64,000 bases of DNA from Novispirillum itersonii subsp. itersonii ATCC 12639 (GCF_000381985.1 NZ_KB907338.1:1-64000), one strand, 5' to 3'; counted from the stretch's first letter, positions 9,202 to 19,117 are shown. Program-made: numbers and translations. The notes: generated by a model from the sequence alone, not told the origin.

Positions 9202-11441
9202 CTGAACCCGGCAGCGCTGAACGGCAGGGTGGTGACCCGCTTGCCGGTGGCGGCAAACAGGGCGTTGGCCAGGGCCGGGGCCACCGGCGGCACACCGGGT
9301 TCCCCGATGCCGGACGGTGCCTCGGCCGAGGCGACGATCCGCACCGAGATTTCCGGCATTTCGCTCAGGCGCAGCGGTTCATAGTCCGGGAAATTGGACT
9401 GTGCGACCTGCCCTTTGTCCAGCGTGATCTCGCCGCGCAGGGCGGCGGACAGGGCGTAGCCGACCCCGCCTTCGATCTGGGCGCGGATCACGTCGGGGTT
9501 GACCGCCACCCCGCAGTCAACGGCGGCGTGGACGTGATCGACATGCACCTTGGTGCCGTCAACAGTGATATCGACCACCATCGCGACATAGGTGTTAAAC
9601 GACAGATGGCTGGCAAAGCCCCGGGCCTTACCGGCGGCCACCGGCTGCCCCCAGCCTGCCAGATCGCGGGCGGCTCGCACCACGGCAGCCATGCGGGCCT
9701 GCTGGGGTGTCGGTGCCGCCGGGGTCAGCAGGGCCAGCCGGGTTTCCACCGGGTCTTTCCCGGTGGCGGCGGCGACCATGTCGATCAGGCTTTCCATCAC
9801 AAAGGCGGTATGGGTGTGGCCCACCGACCGCCACCACAGCACCGGCACCGGGGTGACGAAGTCCGTCAGGGCGATGGCCATGTCCGGCAGGGTGTAAAGG
9901 CTGCCCTTCACCCCTTCGACCGATGTTTCGTCGATACCGTTATGGACCATCACCGCCTCGAACGGGCTGCCCTTCAGGATCGACTTGGTGGCGATGCGGT
10001 GATCCCAGCCGGCGATGCTGCCGTCAGCGGTCAGGCCGATGCTGGCGCTGTGCAGGGCGGCGGAGCGGTAATAGCCGCCCTTGATGTCATCTTCGCGGCT
10101 CCAGACCAGTTTGACCGGGGTCTTGCCGCCCATCAGGGCGAAGGCCATCGCCGCTTCGGCATGATAATCCGAGGTCGGGGTCGCCCGCCGCCCGAACGAG
10201 CCCCCGGCGAACAGGGTGGTGATCTCGACCTGCTCCGGCTTCAGGCCGAGGATGGCGGCAACCGTCGGCAGGGTGATGGCGGGGAACTGGCAGCCGTCAT
10301 GCACCCGCACGCCGGTGGCGGTCGGCTCGATCACGCAGTTCAGCGGTTCCATCGGGGCGTGGGCGAGGAAGGGGACGGAGAATTCCGCCTCGATCTTCCG
10401 TGCCGCGCCACTGACGGCGGCGGTGATGTCGGCCCGGCGCGGGCCGTTCTGCACCGGCAGCTCTGCCCGGGCGGCGGCCTGACGCAGGGCTTCGGTGATA
10501 TCGGCGCTGCTGCGGCCCTCGGCCTTGCTGAGATCCCACTGGGCGGTGATGGCATCCCGTGCCTTGAACGCCTGCCAGGTGGAGCGGGCGAACACCGCCA
10601 CCCCGGCCTTGTTGGGCAGGGCATGGGCGGCGACAAAGCCGGACAGGGCTTTGGCGGCACTGTCATCGAAGCCGGTCAGGGTGGCCCCGAACTGCGGCGG
10701 GCGGACCAGCACGGCATAGACCATGCCGGGCAGATGCACATCCATGGCAAACCGGGCGCTGCCGTCGGTCTTGCCGGTGCCGTCTTTCCGGCCCGGGCCG
10801 GTGTGGCCCTTGCGGGCGGCGGCGTGGTCAACACCGATCAGGCGGAACTGATCCGGGGTTTTCAGCGCCGGGGTCTGCGGCGGGGTCAGCGCGGCGGCAT
10901 CTTTGACGAAATCGGCGAAGGTGCCGCGCTTTTTCCCGGCGGTCAGGATGCCGTCGCGGATGGTGATCGCCTCTGGCCTGACCTTCCAGCGGGCGGCGGC
11001 GGCGCGGACCAGCATGTCGCGGGCAGCGGCCCCGGCCTGACGGTATTGCAGGTAGGAATTGGCGATGGCCGTCGATCCGCCGGTGCCCTGCGCCCCGAGC
11101 AGGCTGTTGGCATAGCGGCTGTTATCCGCCGGGGCGAAGGCCGATTTCATCTGCGCCCAGTCGGCGTCCAGCTCTTCCGCCACCAGAGTGGTCAGGCCGG
11201 TGGTGGTGCCCTGACCCATCTCGAAGTGTTTGGCGATGACGGTGACGGTGCCGTCACTGCCGATGCTGACGAAGGGGTTGAAGGCGGCATCGCGCACTGC
11301 CGGGGCGGCGGCCAGCACCCCCCGGGCGGTGATCCCCAGCGTCAGGGCGGCGGCCCCGGCGGTGGCGGCGCCTTTCAGAAAGCCCCGGCGCGACAGGCCG
11401 GTGGCGGAGAGGGTTTCGGTGTCGGTCGGCTGATGAGTCAT
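9192..11441 (-). CDS. Molybdenum hydroxylase large subunit (isoquinoline oxidoreductase beta / aldehyde oxidase type)
   Basis: A 749-residue protein of the xanthine dehydrogenase family, carrying the molybdopterin centre. It has a Tat signal (LSRRGFLKGAATAG) and family blocks such as FEMGQGTTTGLTTLVAEELD, GGSFGRRATPTSDYHAEAA, HAPMEPLNC and GIGEPGVPPVAPALANALF. This architecture, a Tat-exported large subunit with a separate 2Fe-2S subunit and no FAD subunit, is typical of isoquinoline 1-oxidoreductase-type enzymes that pass electrons to a cytochrome. The substrate, an N-heterocycle or aldehyde, is not decidable. The start at 11441 follows the small subunit stop by four bases. Confidence 0.9.
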   Translation of the reverse strand: MTHQPTDTETLSATGLSRRGFLKGAATAGAAALTLGITARGVLAAAPAVRDAAFNPFVSIGSDGTVTVIAKHFEMGQGTTTGLTTLVAEELDADWAQMKSAFAPADNSRYANSLLGAQGTGGSTAIANSYLQYRQAGAAARDMLVRAAAARWKVRPEAITIRDGILTAGKKRGTFADFVKDAAALTPPQTPALKTPDQFRLIGVDHAAARKGHTGPGRKDGTGKTDGSARFAMDVHLPGMVYAVLVRPPQFGATLTGFDDSAAKALSGFVAAHALPNKAGVAVFARSTWQAFKARDAITAQWDLSKAEGRSSADITEALRQAAARAELPVQNGPRRADITAAVSGAARKIEAEFSVPFLAHAPMEPLNCVIEPTATGVRVHDGCQFPAITLPTVAAILGLKPEQVEITTLFAGGSFGRRATPTSDYHAEAAMAFALMGGKTPVKLVWSREDDIKGGYYRSAALHSASIGLTADGSIAGWDHRIATKSILKGSPFEAVMVHNGIDETSVEGVKGSLYTLPDMAIALTDFVTPVPVLWWRSVGHTHTAFVMESLIDMVAAATGKDPVETRLALLTPAAPTPQQARMAAVVRAARDLAGWGQPVAAGKARGFASHLSFNTYVAMVVDITVDGTKVHVDHVHAAVDCGVAVNPDVIRAQIEGGVGYALSAALRGEITLDKGQVAQSNFPDYEPLRLSEMPEISVRIVASAEAPSGIGEPGVPPVAPALANALFAATGKRVTTLPFSAAGFSFV

Positions 11442-11445
11442 GGTG

Positions 11446-11925
11446 TTACGCCTCCAGCCGGGTGGCGGCAAGGTGCACGGCGGCACGGATGCGGACATAG
11501 GTGGCGCAGCGGCAGAGGTTGCCGTTCAGCGCGGCATCAATGTCGGCGTCGGTCGGTTTCGGGGTTTCGCGCAGCAGGCCGATGGCGGCCATGATCTGGC
11601 CGGACTGACAGTAGCCGCACTGCACCACGTCAGAATCCTGCCAGGCCGACTGTACGGCGGCGGCGACCTTATCGGTCCTGACGCTGGCGGCGGCCCCTTC
11701 AATGGTGGTGATGGCGGCGGTGCCGACATCGCCGACCGGGGTCTGGCAGGCGCGGGCGGGCACCCCGTCGAGATGGACGGTACAGGCCCCGCAGGCGGCG
11801 ACGCCGCAGCCGAACTTGGTGCCGGTCATCATCAGGGTATCGCGCAGAACCCACAGCAGCGGGGTTTCGGGGTCAACGTCAACGGTCTGGGGTTTGCCGT
11901 TGACCGACAGGGTAAGTCTGGACAT
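11446..11925 (-). CDS. Molybdenum hydroxylase 2Fe-2S subunit (isoquinoline oxidoreductase alpha type)
   Basis: A 159-residue electron-transfer subunit with two 2Fe-2S clusters. The plant-ferredoxin-type cluster is bound by CGVAACGACTVHLDG and a further Cys (RACQTP); the second by CGYCQSGQIM and NLCRCATY. The start is ATG at 11925; the frame is open further upstream without domain content. It is the first gene of the pair with the large subunit, which starts four bases after its stop. Confidence 0.92.
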   Translation of the reverse strand: MSRLTLSVNGKPQTVDVDPETPLLWVLRDTLMMTGTKFGCGVAACGACTVHLDGVPARACQTPVGDVGTAAITTIEGAAASVRTDKVAAAVQSAWQDSDVVQCGYCQSGQIMAAIGLLRETPKPTDADIDAALNGNLCRCATYVRIRAAVHLAATRLEA

Positions 11926-12061
11926 GGGGGAGTGCCTCGTCGCCACAGGGCCATCACGGCCCGAAGGGATTTCCACAGATGTCTCAGAGTGTGCGGTGAC
12001 TTTGGATGTGGGGGAATAAACAGATCCACGCCGGATGGATACGTTTTGACGGAAACCGCCG

Positions 12062-14140
12062 TCAGCGCAGCGGGGGCCCGGCGTCTTCGTACAGCGACAG
12101 GCAGGCGTCAACCACGGTGGCATCCAGTCTGGTGCCGCGCAGGCGGCGCAGCTCCTGCAGGGCCGCGTTCAGGCCCAGCGCCGGGCGGTATGGCCGGGGG
12201 GAGGACATGGATTCCACAATGTCGGCAACGGTCAGGATCCGGGCTTCCAGCATGATTTCGTCACCGCTGAGGCCGCAGGGATAGCCGGAGCCGTCGAGGT
12301 ATTCGTGGTGCTGATACACCATATCGGCCACCGGCCACGGCAGGTTCAGCGTGCGCAGGATGTCATAGCCGACGGCCGGGTGGGTCTTGATCAGGTTGAA
12401 CTCGATATCCGACAGCCGCCCCGGTTTGGACAGAATCCGCAGCGGAATCTGGATCTTGCCGATGTCATGCACCGTGGCGGCCAGCCCCAGCCCCTCGATC
12501 CGGAAGGGGTCCAGCCCCATCCGTCCGGCAATCGCCACCGCAATCGCCGCCACCTGCCGTTCATGCCCGGCGGTGTAGGGGTCGCGGGATTCCAGCGCTG
12601 CCGACAGGGCTTCGATGGTCTGGCGCATGGCACTGTGGACCGCCGGTTCGGTGGTCTGCGCCACCGGTGTCAGCCGGGGCGGGGCCATGGTCTGGGGCAG
12701 CAGGTCCGGCAGCGGCACCGGCTGCGGCTGTCCCGCCGGGGACGGGGCGTCGGACAGCTGCGGAAAGCGGTAGCCGCCGGCGGTGACCAGCCGGATGCAG
12801 GCGCTGGCAACATCGGGGTCAAGTGCCTTTCCGGCCTGAGACCGGATGATCTCCAGCGCTTCCACCCACGGCAGCGCCGGGCGGAACGGGCGGTGCGAGG
12901 TCAGGGATTCCATCATGTCGGCGACCCGCAGGATCCGCGCTTCCAGCAGGATTCCGGTCCCGCGCAGGCCCCGGGGATAGCCGGTGCCGTCGTAATTTTC
13001 ATGATGCTGGCGGACGATTTCCGCCACCGGCCACGGAAAATCAATGCCGCCGAGAATGTCGGCCCCCACATCGGGGTGCTGGCGGATGAAGGCAAACTCC
13101 AGCGGCCCGAGTTTACGGGGATTGAGCAGAATTTCAGACGGAATCCGGGCCTGCCCGATATCATGGGTGCGGGCGGCGATCTCCAGCCCTTCCAGACGGG
13201 GCCGGCCCAGCCCCATTGCCCGGCCCAGCGCCACGCACAGATCCGCCACCCGGGATTCGTGCCCGGCGGTATAGGGGTCGGTGTGCTGGGTATTGGTGCT
13301 GAAGGCATTGATGATCTGATGGGTCATCGCGCCCAGCTGTTCCAGTGCGCCGTCCAGTGCCTCGCCGATCCGGCCCGGTTCATCCTCGCCGCGCACGTTG
13401 CTGCGGGCCAGCAGGTCGCCCTGCCGGAAAGCGCGGGCGGCATCGACGATCAGCCGGGCCCGGCGCACCACCGAGATCCCCAGTGTCATCCACAGCAGCA
13501 CCGCCAGCGCCACCACCACCGTCACCCGCACCATGGCCTCGCGGATCAGGTCAGTCAGTAGCGCATCATGCCGCCCGCTGGTGGTTTCGTACTGGACATA
13601 CGTGAAGCATTGCGGCGTCCGGATCCCCTGCCGGGTCAGCACACAGACCGGGGTGATGCCGGTGATGCTGCCCTGACCGGCAACAATCTGCACCGTGCCC
13701 GACGGGGTGGTGGCCGGGGCCGCCAGCCCCGGCGGCGGTTGCAGGACATTACCGGTCGAAGTCCAGCCGGACAGGCCGTACCCGGCCTGTACATCCGGCC
13801 AGCGCAGCCCGATCTGTTCGCGCCGGGTGGCGGCGATCAGGATGCCCGCTTGGTCGATGATCGCCGCCTGCACGTCTTCATCCCGCACCGCCAGCATCGA
13901 CACCATCCACTGGGCGTCATCGTGCCGCCCTTCTGACAGAAAGCGTTCAAGAAGGCCGTCAACCCGGTACAGGGCAATCCGCATGGTGCGTTCTGCTTCC
14001 CCCGAGACTTCCGGGGTGATCCGCAGGCCGTCAAAGCCTGACTTGATCAGTTCTCCCCCCAGCCCCAGCACCAGCAGGATCAGCACGATCCGGGCCCGGA
14101 TCGACAGGGTCAGGGACCGCTTCGGTTTCACTGCGGTCAT
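12062..14140 (-). CDS. Membrane protein with two HD-GYP domains (c-di-GMP phosphodiesterase)
   Basis: A 692-residue protein with an N-terminal membrane helix (about 12-32), a periplasmic region, a second helix (VTVVVALAVLLWMTLGISVV, near 205), a short HAMP-like linker, and two tandem HD-GYP domains. Each retains the outer His (AGHESRV, AGHERQV), the HD pair (THDIGQ, VHDIGK) and the HHE/GYP elements (HHENYDGTGYP, HHEYLDGSGYP). The first has HDIGQ in place of the usual HDIGK. It should hydrolyse c-di-GMP under control of the periplasmic side. Its ATG overlaps the stop of the upstream substrate-binding gene (ATGA), which suggests that the two products act together. Confidence 0.9.
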   Translation of the reverse strand: MTAVKPKRSLTLSIRARIVLILLVLGLGGELIKSGFDGLRITPEVSGEAERTMRIALYRVDGLLERFLSEGRHDDAQWMVSMLAVRDEDVQAAIIDQAGILIAATRREQIGLRWPDVQAGYGLSGWTSTGNVLQPPPGLAAPATTPSGTVQIVAGQGSITGITPVCVLTRQGIRTPQCFTYVQYETTSGRHDALLTDLIREAMVRVTVVVALAVLLWMTLGISVVRRARLIVDAARAFRQGDLLARSNVRGEDEPGRIGEALDGALEQLGAMTHQIINAFSTNTQHTDPYTAGHESRVADLCVALGRAMGLGRPRLEGLEIAARTHDIGQARIPSEILLNPRKLGPLEFAFIRQHPDVGADILGGIDFPWPVAEIVRQHHENYDGTGYPRGLRGTGILLEARILRVADMMESLTSHRPFRPALPWVEALEIIRSQAGKALDPDVASACIRLVTAGGYRFPQLSDAPSPAGQPQPVPLPDLLPQTMAPPRLTPVAQTTEPAVHSAMRQTIEALSAALESRDPYTAGHERQVAAIAVAIAGRMGLDPFRIEGLGLAATVHDIGKIQIPLRILSKPGRLSDIEFNLIKTHPAVGYDILRTLNLPWPVADMVYQHHEYLDGSGYPCGLSGDEIMLEARILTVADIVESMSSPRPYRPALGLNAALQELRRLRGTRLDATVVDACLSLYEDAGPPLR

Positions 14141-15156
14141 TGCGCGGCCCCCGTCTGTGGCGTGGGGGCCGGGGGCAGCGGCCACGGGGCAAACGGCAGG
14201 GCCGGAAACCGCGCCCCGGCGGGGATCAGCCGGGTGTTTTCCATCGCCGCCCACAGGGCCGAGGCCTGCCGCCCCAGCGCCGGAACCGTGCCGTTCAGGT
14301 ACGCCGCCTGATCGGTGGCGGCCGGAAAGCGGATCCCTTCCAGCGCCTGCCGCAGCATGGCCGGGGTCAGGCCGTGGCGGCGGCCGGTGCCGTCCAGCCG
14401 GGCCGGGTCGCCGGACAGCAGGCGGCTGACCCCGTCCAGCCAGACCTGCCGCAGATGGGCGGTGACCTCGGGGCGCAGCAGATCGGTGCGGACAACCAGC
14501 ACATCCACCACCTCCCCCGGGATCGCGGCGGAGGTGAACACCGGCCGCGCCAGCCCGGTCATCTGGGTGATGAACGGTTCATAAGTGACCACCGCATCCA
14601 GCGTGTGGGTGCGCAGGGCCTCGGCGTGATTATCGGGGGAGACCACCGACAGGCTGACGGAGGACAGGTCAATCCCGTTGTGCTGGAGAAACCGGCTGAG
14701 GACATAGGCCCCGACAGCAGTTCCTTCATATCCGATCCGCAGCCCGCGCAGGGGGGCCCCGTCGGGCAGGTCGCTGCGCAGCAGCACCGCGTCGGCCCCG
14801 GCGGAGACATCGGCAACCGCCACCACGGTCAGGGGCAGCCCGGCGGCGGCAAGGCTCAGGGTTTCATCCAGGGTCAGGGTGGCGGCATCGGCGACCCCGT
14901 GTTGCAGGGCGCGGATCACCTCGGTGGTGGAGGGCAGCGATGCCAGCCGCACCAGCTTCGGGTTCAGGGACCCGGCATCCTGTGCCAGAAACAGCGGCTC
15001 GTAGCCCAGCCACTGGTTACTGGCGAGCTTCAGCGGCGGTGGCAGCGGGCGCAGGCGGTCTGCCAGCAGAAAGACCACGGCCCCGGCCAGAGTGGCAAGC
15101 AGCAGCAGGGCAAGGCCCCTGACACTGCGCCCGAGATGGCGATGGAAGGCGGTCAC
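14137..15156 (-). CDS. Membrane-tethered substrate-binding protein (NMT1/SsuA-like)
   Basis: A 339-residue solute-binding protein of the nitrate/sulfonate/taurine class, with an N-terminal hydrophobic helix (GLALLLLATLAGAVVFLLA) that could be an uncleaved anchor. Typical blocks are SNQWLGYEPLFLAQD, ALQHGVADAATLTLDE, LRGLRIGYEGTAVGAYVLSRFL and LDAVVTYEPF. No transporter permease or ATPase adjoins it; instead it is coupled by a 4-bp overlap to the double HD-GYP protein. I infer that it is the ligand sensor for that enzyme. The start appears to be GTG at 15156, with only a weak ribosome site. Confidence 0.85.
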   Translation of the reverse strand: MTAFHRHLGRSVRGLALLLLATLAGAVVFLLADRLRPLPPPLKLASNQWLGYEPLFLAQDAGSLNPKLVRLASLPSTTEVIRALQHGVADAATLTLDETLSLAAAGLPLTVVAVADVSAGADAVLLRSDLPDGAPLRGLRIGYEGTAVGAYVLSRFLQHNGIDLSSVSLSVVSPDNHAEALRTHTLDAVVTYEPFITQMTGLARPVFTSAAIPGEVVDVLVVRTDLLRPEVTAHLRQVWLDGVSRLLSGDPARLDGTGRRHGLTPAMLRQALEGIRFPAATDQAAYLNGTVPALGRQASALWAAMENTRLIPAGARFPALPFAPWPLPPAPTPQTGAAQ

Positions 15157-15301
15157 GGTCGCGGCATCCCGTCAGGCTATGTGTCTGAAAACAACATCCC
15201 CCTTTAATACGGGGTTTCTGGTGTTTCACCAAGGGGTCTCTGCCGGTCCTGCGTGCCCCGCCGCCCCTGTGACAAGGGGGCGGCGGCGGCAGACCGGGGC
15301 C

Positions 15302-16999
15302 TCAGTCCATCGACCGCGACAGACGGTCCAGACCGTTCAGGACGTCGCGGCTGGCGGCGTTCATGGTTTCCAGCGCGGCCAGCGCCCCTTCGGGGTCACC
15401 GGCATGATGGGCATCCAGCGCGGTTTTGGCGGCGGCATGGACCCGGCTGTGCGGGTCTTCCAGCGCCCTGAACAGCGGGGTGCCGACAATGCGGGGGTCC
15501 TGCACCGTGTCGTACCATTTGCCCAGACGGCACTGGTGATGGTCCGGCACGGCGTGGCTGTGCCAGTCGCCATGGCCCATCAGCACGTCGATCACCCGCT
15601 TTTTGAACAGGATGTGGTCGATCTTGGCGATTTCGCACAGCCCGCGCGACGACCCTTCGACAAACCAGTCTTTGGCACTGCTGGCCACCAGATCATTGCT
15701 GGCCTGAATGCTTTTTGACACATCGCCGACCATTTCGGCATTGCGGCGGGCAAAGTCGGCAACGGCGGCGATGTTTTCGGCAATTTCGCCGGTGGCCACC
15801 TGCTGCTGCCCGAGGATGGCGGAAATATCGCCGACCTTCTGGTTAACGGTCGTCACCTGCTGCGAGATGCCGCCCATGGTATCGCGGATGGTGTCAATCG
15901 CCGACTGGCCGCTGGTCACCGCACTGGTGGAGCGGGTCATGGCCTCGCGGATATCGCTCATGCCGGAATGCAGGGCGTGGACCTTCTGGGTAATGTCTTC
16001 GGTGGCGCGGGCGGTCTGGTTGGCCAGCGTCTTGACCTCGTTGGCGACCACGGCGAAGCCTTTGCCCGCGTCTCCGGCCCGGGCGGCCTCGATGGTGGCA
16101 TTCAGGGCCAGCAGGTTGGTCTTGCTGGCGATGGACTCGATGGTGCCGAGGATCTGACCGATCTGTTCAGCGGCGTTGGCCAGATCAGCGACCGATTCCG
16201 CCGTCACCGCGACCGCGCGGGAGATATCTTCGATCGCGGTCAGGGCGCTCTGGGTGCTGACCACGGCGTCGGCGACGGTCCGGTCGGCCAGCCCGGCCTC
16301 GCTGGAGGCCTGATCGCTGTTGCGGGCGATTTCCTCGGCGCTGCTGACCAGCTCCTGCGCGGCAGAGGCGATGGTCTCGCCCGAATGACGGGTGATTGAG
16401 GAGTTGCGGATCAGCGCCGCCAGAACGGCGGTGGCGTCGTTCACCTGTGCCGTCACCTCGGCCATCATCCGCAGCATCTGGATCGATTTTTCCCGCCGCG
16501 CCAGCGCGTCCTTGCCGCTGGCGACGGTGGAGGCGTAGACCTGCTGGGCGCAGATGGCATCGGCGGTTGCCACCCGGTGCAGGGCGGCCAGAACCCGCCC
16601 GACCCGGCCCGGCATCAGGTGAATGCCTGCGGCGGCGGTCTCTGACAGATAATCAAGGGTCAGGCCCTGAATCAGCTGGTTCCAGCAGGGTTCCAGCCCG
16701 ATGTCGGCCTGCAGGGTGCCCAGCGCGGCAGAGGCGTCGGCACAGGCTTCCGGCGCGGTGCCGGACAGCAGATCCTGCCAGTGGGCAATCCGGCCGGTCA
16801 GCAGGTCCCGCAGGCGGGGATTGTCCAGCAGCGGGCGCAGCGCGGTCACCGGCTCCAGCGTGTGCAGGACCTGCGCGACCACTTTGTCCCCGGCCATACG
16901 GCACAGGGACAGGGCTTCCGCTCTTCCGGTGCTGTCAATTCCCCCCATGAGAACGTTTACAGCCTGATGCGCGGACGATGAGTAGACAGACGTATCCAC
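15302..16999 (-). CDS. Soluble chemoreceptor with globin-like N-terminus and CZB zinc domain
   Basis: About 565 residues with no membrane segment. The N-terminal part (about 40-150) resembles a protoglobin/globin-coupled sensor fold (AHWQDLLSG ... [17 protein letters not shown]), but the position usually held by the heme-binding His before the IGL motif is Gln. The middle is a normal MCP signalling domain ([20 protein letters not shown]). The C-terminus is a CZB zinc-binding domain with candidate His and Cys ligands ([30 protein letters not shown]). GTG at 16999 is chosen for the GGGGAAGGG eight bases upstream; ATG at 16948 is the alternative. CZB receptors sense zinc or hypochlorous acid in characterised cases. 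Confidence 0.88.
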   Translation of the reverse strand: MDTSVYSSSAHQAVNVLMGGIDSTGRAEALSLCRMAGDKVVAQVLHTLEPVTALRPLLDNPRLRDLLTGRIAHWQDLLSGTAPEACADASAALGTLQADIGLEPCWNQLIQGLTLDYLSETAAAGIHLMPGRVGRVLAALHRVATADAICAQQVYASTVASGKDALARREKSIQMLRMMAEVTAQVNDATAVLAALIRNSSITRHSGETIASAAQELVSSAEEIARNSDQASSEAGLADRTVADAVVSTQSALTAIEDISRAVAVTAESVADLANAAEQIGQILGTIESIASKTNLLALNATIEAARAGDAGKGFAVVANEVKTLANQTARATEDITQKVHALHSGMSDIREAMTRSTSAVTSGQSAIDTIRDTMGGISQQVTTVNQKVGDISAILGQQQVATGEIAENIAAVADFARRNAEMVGDVSKSIQASNDLVASSAKDWFVEGSSRGLCEIAKIDHILFKKRVIDVLMGHGDWHSHAVPDHHQCRLGKWYDTVQDPRIVGTPLFRALEDPHSRVHAAAKTALDAHHAGDPEGALAALETMNAASRDVLNGLDRLSRSMD

Positions 17000-17274
17000 A
17001 GTGTGAACCCTTCCCCTTTTTAAAAAGAAACCGTTCCGGCTTCCCTGCCCGAAGGAAGCGGTCCTGCCATGCGGCAGGGCCGGACCCCGGAGCGGTATGC
17101 CGGTATTGTAATATTTATCATATGGGTATCTGTATCCCCCGAAAGCACTATTCACATATGTGTTGTGCGCATGGTTCATCGCGCATTACGCGCTTTGTTT
17201 TTCATACGCACAGATCCTTTCAATCAGGGGTTCTCCCTGTCCGGGGGCGTCCTTCTCAGGCCCCCCCTCAGGTG

Positions 17275-17286
17275 CCCCCCCCCCCC
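17275..17286. repeat. 12-base poly-C tract after selO
   Basis: A run of twelve C lies immediately after the minus-strand selO stop codon (17287-17289), and a further C7 run stands nearby, both flanked by CTCAGG. On the message it is a G12 run. It is long enough to be length-variable but lies outside coding sequence. Confidence 0.9.
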
Positions 17287-18780
17287 TCAGGTACCACAGA
17301 AGGTCTGGTACACCCGTTCCTGCGGGGCCGGGGGCAGTGTGTAGGCGATGTGGTCCGGGTCATCCCGGTATGGCTCGGTCAGGGCCTCCAGCAGGCGGTG
17401 TAAGGGCCGCAGGTCGCCGGTTTCGGTGGCGGCGGTCAGGACGGCCTCGACCTGATGGTTGCGCGGAATGCGGCGTGGGTTGGCGGCGGCCATCCGGGTG
17501 GCGCTGCCCGGCGGCGCGGCGGCGGCGGCCCAGTCCTGATACCAGCGGCGCAGGGCCGGGGTGTGGAACGGGCAGGGGGCGGTTCCCGTCTGCTCCTGCT
17601 TCTGCCGGGCATCGGTCAGGGCGGCGAAGGTGTTGGTATAATCAGCCTCATCGGCCTGCATGGCCGCCAGCCCGGCGGTGATCAGGTCACGCGGGGCATC
17701 GGCGGACAGGCCGAATTTGTCGGTCAGGCACTGCTGCCACTGGCGGTCAAACTGCTCCGGCAGGCGGTCAAACAGGGTCTGCACCCACGTTAGGTCGCCG
17801 CCGGGGGCCAGAACCGGCAGCAGCGTTTCGGCCAGCCGCGCCAGATTCCAGCGGGCAATGGCGGGCTGATTGCCAAAGGCATAGCGGCCCCCGTGATCAA
17901 TCGAGCTGAACACCGTCGCCGGGTCATAGGAATCAAGAAAAGCGCAGGGGCCGTAATCAATGGTTTCCCCCGACAGGGTCATGTTGTCGGTGTTCATCAC
18001 CCCGTGAATGAAGCCGACCCGCAGCCAGTGGGTGATCAGGCTGCACTGGCGGTCAATCGCCGCCGTCAGCAGGGCGGCGGCTGCCTCTGTGGCGGGGGCC
18101 CCGTCGGGGACAAGGCCGGGGTAATGGCGGCCCAGCGTGTGGCGGATCAGGGCTTCCAGCGTGGCAGGATCGGTATGGGCGGCGGCAAACTCAAAGGTGC
18201 CGACCCGGATGTGGCTGGCGGCGGTGCGCACCAGCACCGCGCCCGGCAGCACATGGTCGCGCAGCACCGCCTCGCCGGTGGTGGTGACCGCCAGACTGCG
18301 GGTGGTGGGGATGCCAAGGGCATGCATCGCTTCTGACAGAATGAATTCCCGCAGCATCGGCCCCAGCGCGGCCCGGCCATCGCCCCGGCGGGAAAACGGC
18401 GTGCGCCCCGACCCTTTCAGCTGGATGTCCACCCGCTGCCCGTCCGGGGTCAGGTGTTCGCCCAGCAGAATCGCCCGGCCATCCCCCAGCAGGGCAAAAT
18501 GGCCGAACTGATGCCCGGCATAGGCCTGTGCCAGCGGGGTGGCCCCGGCGGGGACGGTGGTGCCCGACAGCAGACGGGCCAGATCCTCTTCCGGCAGGTC
18601 TTCAAGGCTCAGCCCGAGGGCGGCGGCCAGAGGCCGGTTGAACAGCGCCATCTGCGGGTCGCGTACCGGCACCGGGGCCTGCCGCACATACAGCCGTCCG
18701 GGCAGACTGAGATAGGTGGTGTCAAAGCACCAGCCGCCGGGCTGGCGGGTGGGGGGGCTGGCGGCAGGGGCAACAGGCAT
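17287..18780 (-). CDS. selO: Protein adenylyltransferase SelO (YdiU)
   Basis: A 497-residue pseudokinase-fold enzyme that transfers AMP to protein hydroxyl groups in redox control. Recognisable blocks are QAYAGHQFGHFALLGDGRAILLGE, DIQLKGSGRTPFSRRGDGRAALGPMLREF and GVMNTDNMTLSGETIDYGPCAFLD with the metal-binding Asn/Asp residues. The protein ends FCGT, so the Cys near the C-terminus stands where the eukaryotic enzyme has selenocysteine. Length matches the family. It starts at ATG 18780 with a weak ribosome site. It stands alone between a chemoreceptor and a divergent MASE1 protein. Confidence 0.96.
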   Translation of the reverse strand: MPVAPAASPPTRQPGGWCFDTTYLSLPGRLYVRQAPVPVRDPQMALFNRPLAAALGLSLEDLPEEDLARLLSGTTVPAGATPLAQAYAGHQFGHFALLGDGRAILLGEHLTPDGQRVDIQLKGSGRTPFSRRGDGRAALGPMLREFILSEAMHALGIPTTRSLAVTTTGEAVLRDHVLPGAVLVRTAASHIRVGTFEFAAAHTDPATLEALIRHTLGRHYPGLVPDGAPATEAAAALLTAAIDRQCSLITHWLRVGFIHGVMNTDNMTLSGETIDYGPCAFLDSYDPATVFSSIDHGGRYAFGNQPAIARWNLARLAETLLPVLAPGGDLTWVQTLFDRLPEQFDRQWQQCLTDKFGLSADAPRDLITAGLAAMQADEADYTNTFAALTDARQKQEQTGTAPCPFHTPALRRWYQDWAAAAAPPGSATRMAAANPRRIPRNHQVEAVLTAATETGDLRPLHRLLEALTEPYRDDPDHIAYTLPPAPQERVYQTFCGT

Positions 18781-19117
18781 CGGAGCAATCCGGACAGACA
18801 GGGACAGTCTGTATATTGGAACAATTCTGAGGGATGTCCACTCTCTGCCCCTGCGGATCTCTCCGCCGGACTATTTTTTATCGCGAATATAAAAAGAGTC
18901 TGAACAAGAGCCTTGAGGAGATTTGGTTTTTACCGCCCTCGGGAAAATGCTAGAGTGCATCTGATCCTGTGCCCGGGCAGATGCGCGGTTGTCGGGGCCG
19001 GATCAATGCACCCGGGCGGGGGCCATGGGCGGCAGGCATGCAGATGCCGGCGATGCCGCCACGGTACGGTGACGGGCGGATCAGATCCGCCGGGTGCCGG
19101 GCCGCAAAGGATGTATG
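18781..19117. other. Divergent promoter region between selO and MASE1 gene
   Basis: A 337-bp gap. The first part (18840-18940) is relatively AT-rich (CTATTTTTTATCGCGAATATAAAAAG) and probably holds promoters for one or both genes. An AAAGGA ribosome site (19106-19111) precedes the MASE1 gene. I see no gene or repeat in it. Confidence 0.5.

Noticed and set aside
12305-13561. Long plus-strand frame opposite the double HD-GYP gene
   Set aside because: A GC-rich shadow of the real gene; His/Arg/Gln-rich composition without domains.
17069-17215. Upstream extension of the CZB chemoreceptor (start at 17179) and a 9-codon minus-strand frame (MKNKARNAR) with an AAAGGA site just before it
   Set aside because: The extension has no domain content, and GTG 16999 has a better ribosome site. 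The tiny frame could be a leader peptide, but nothing else supports it.
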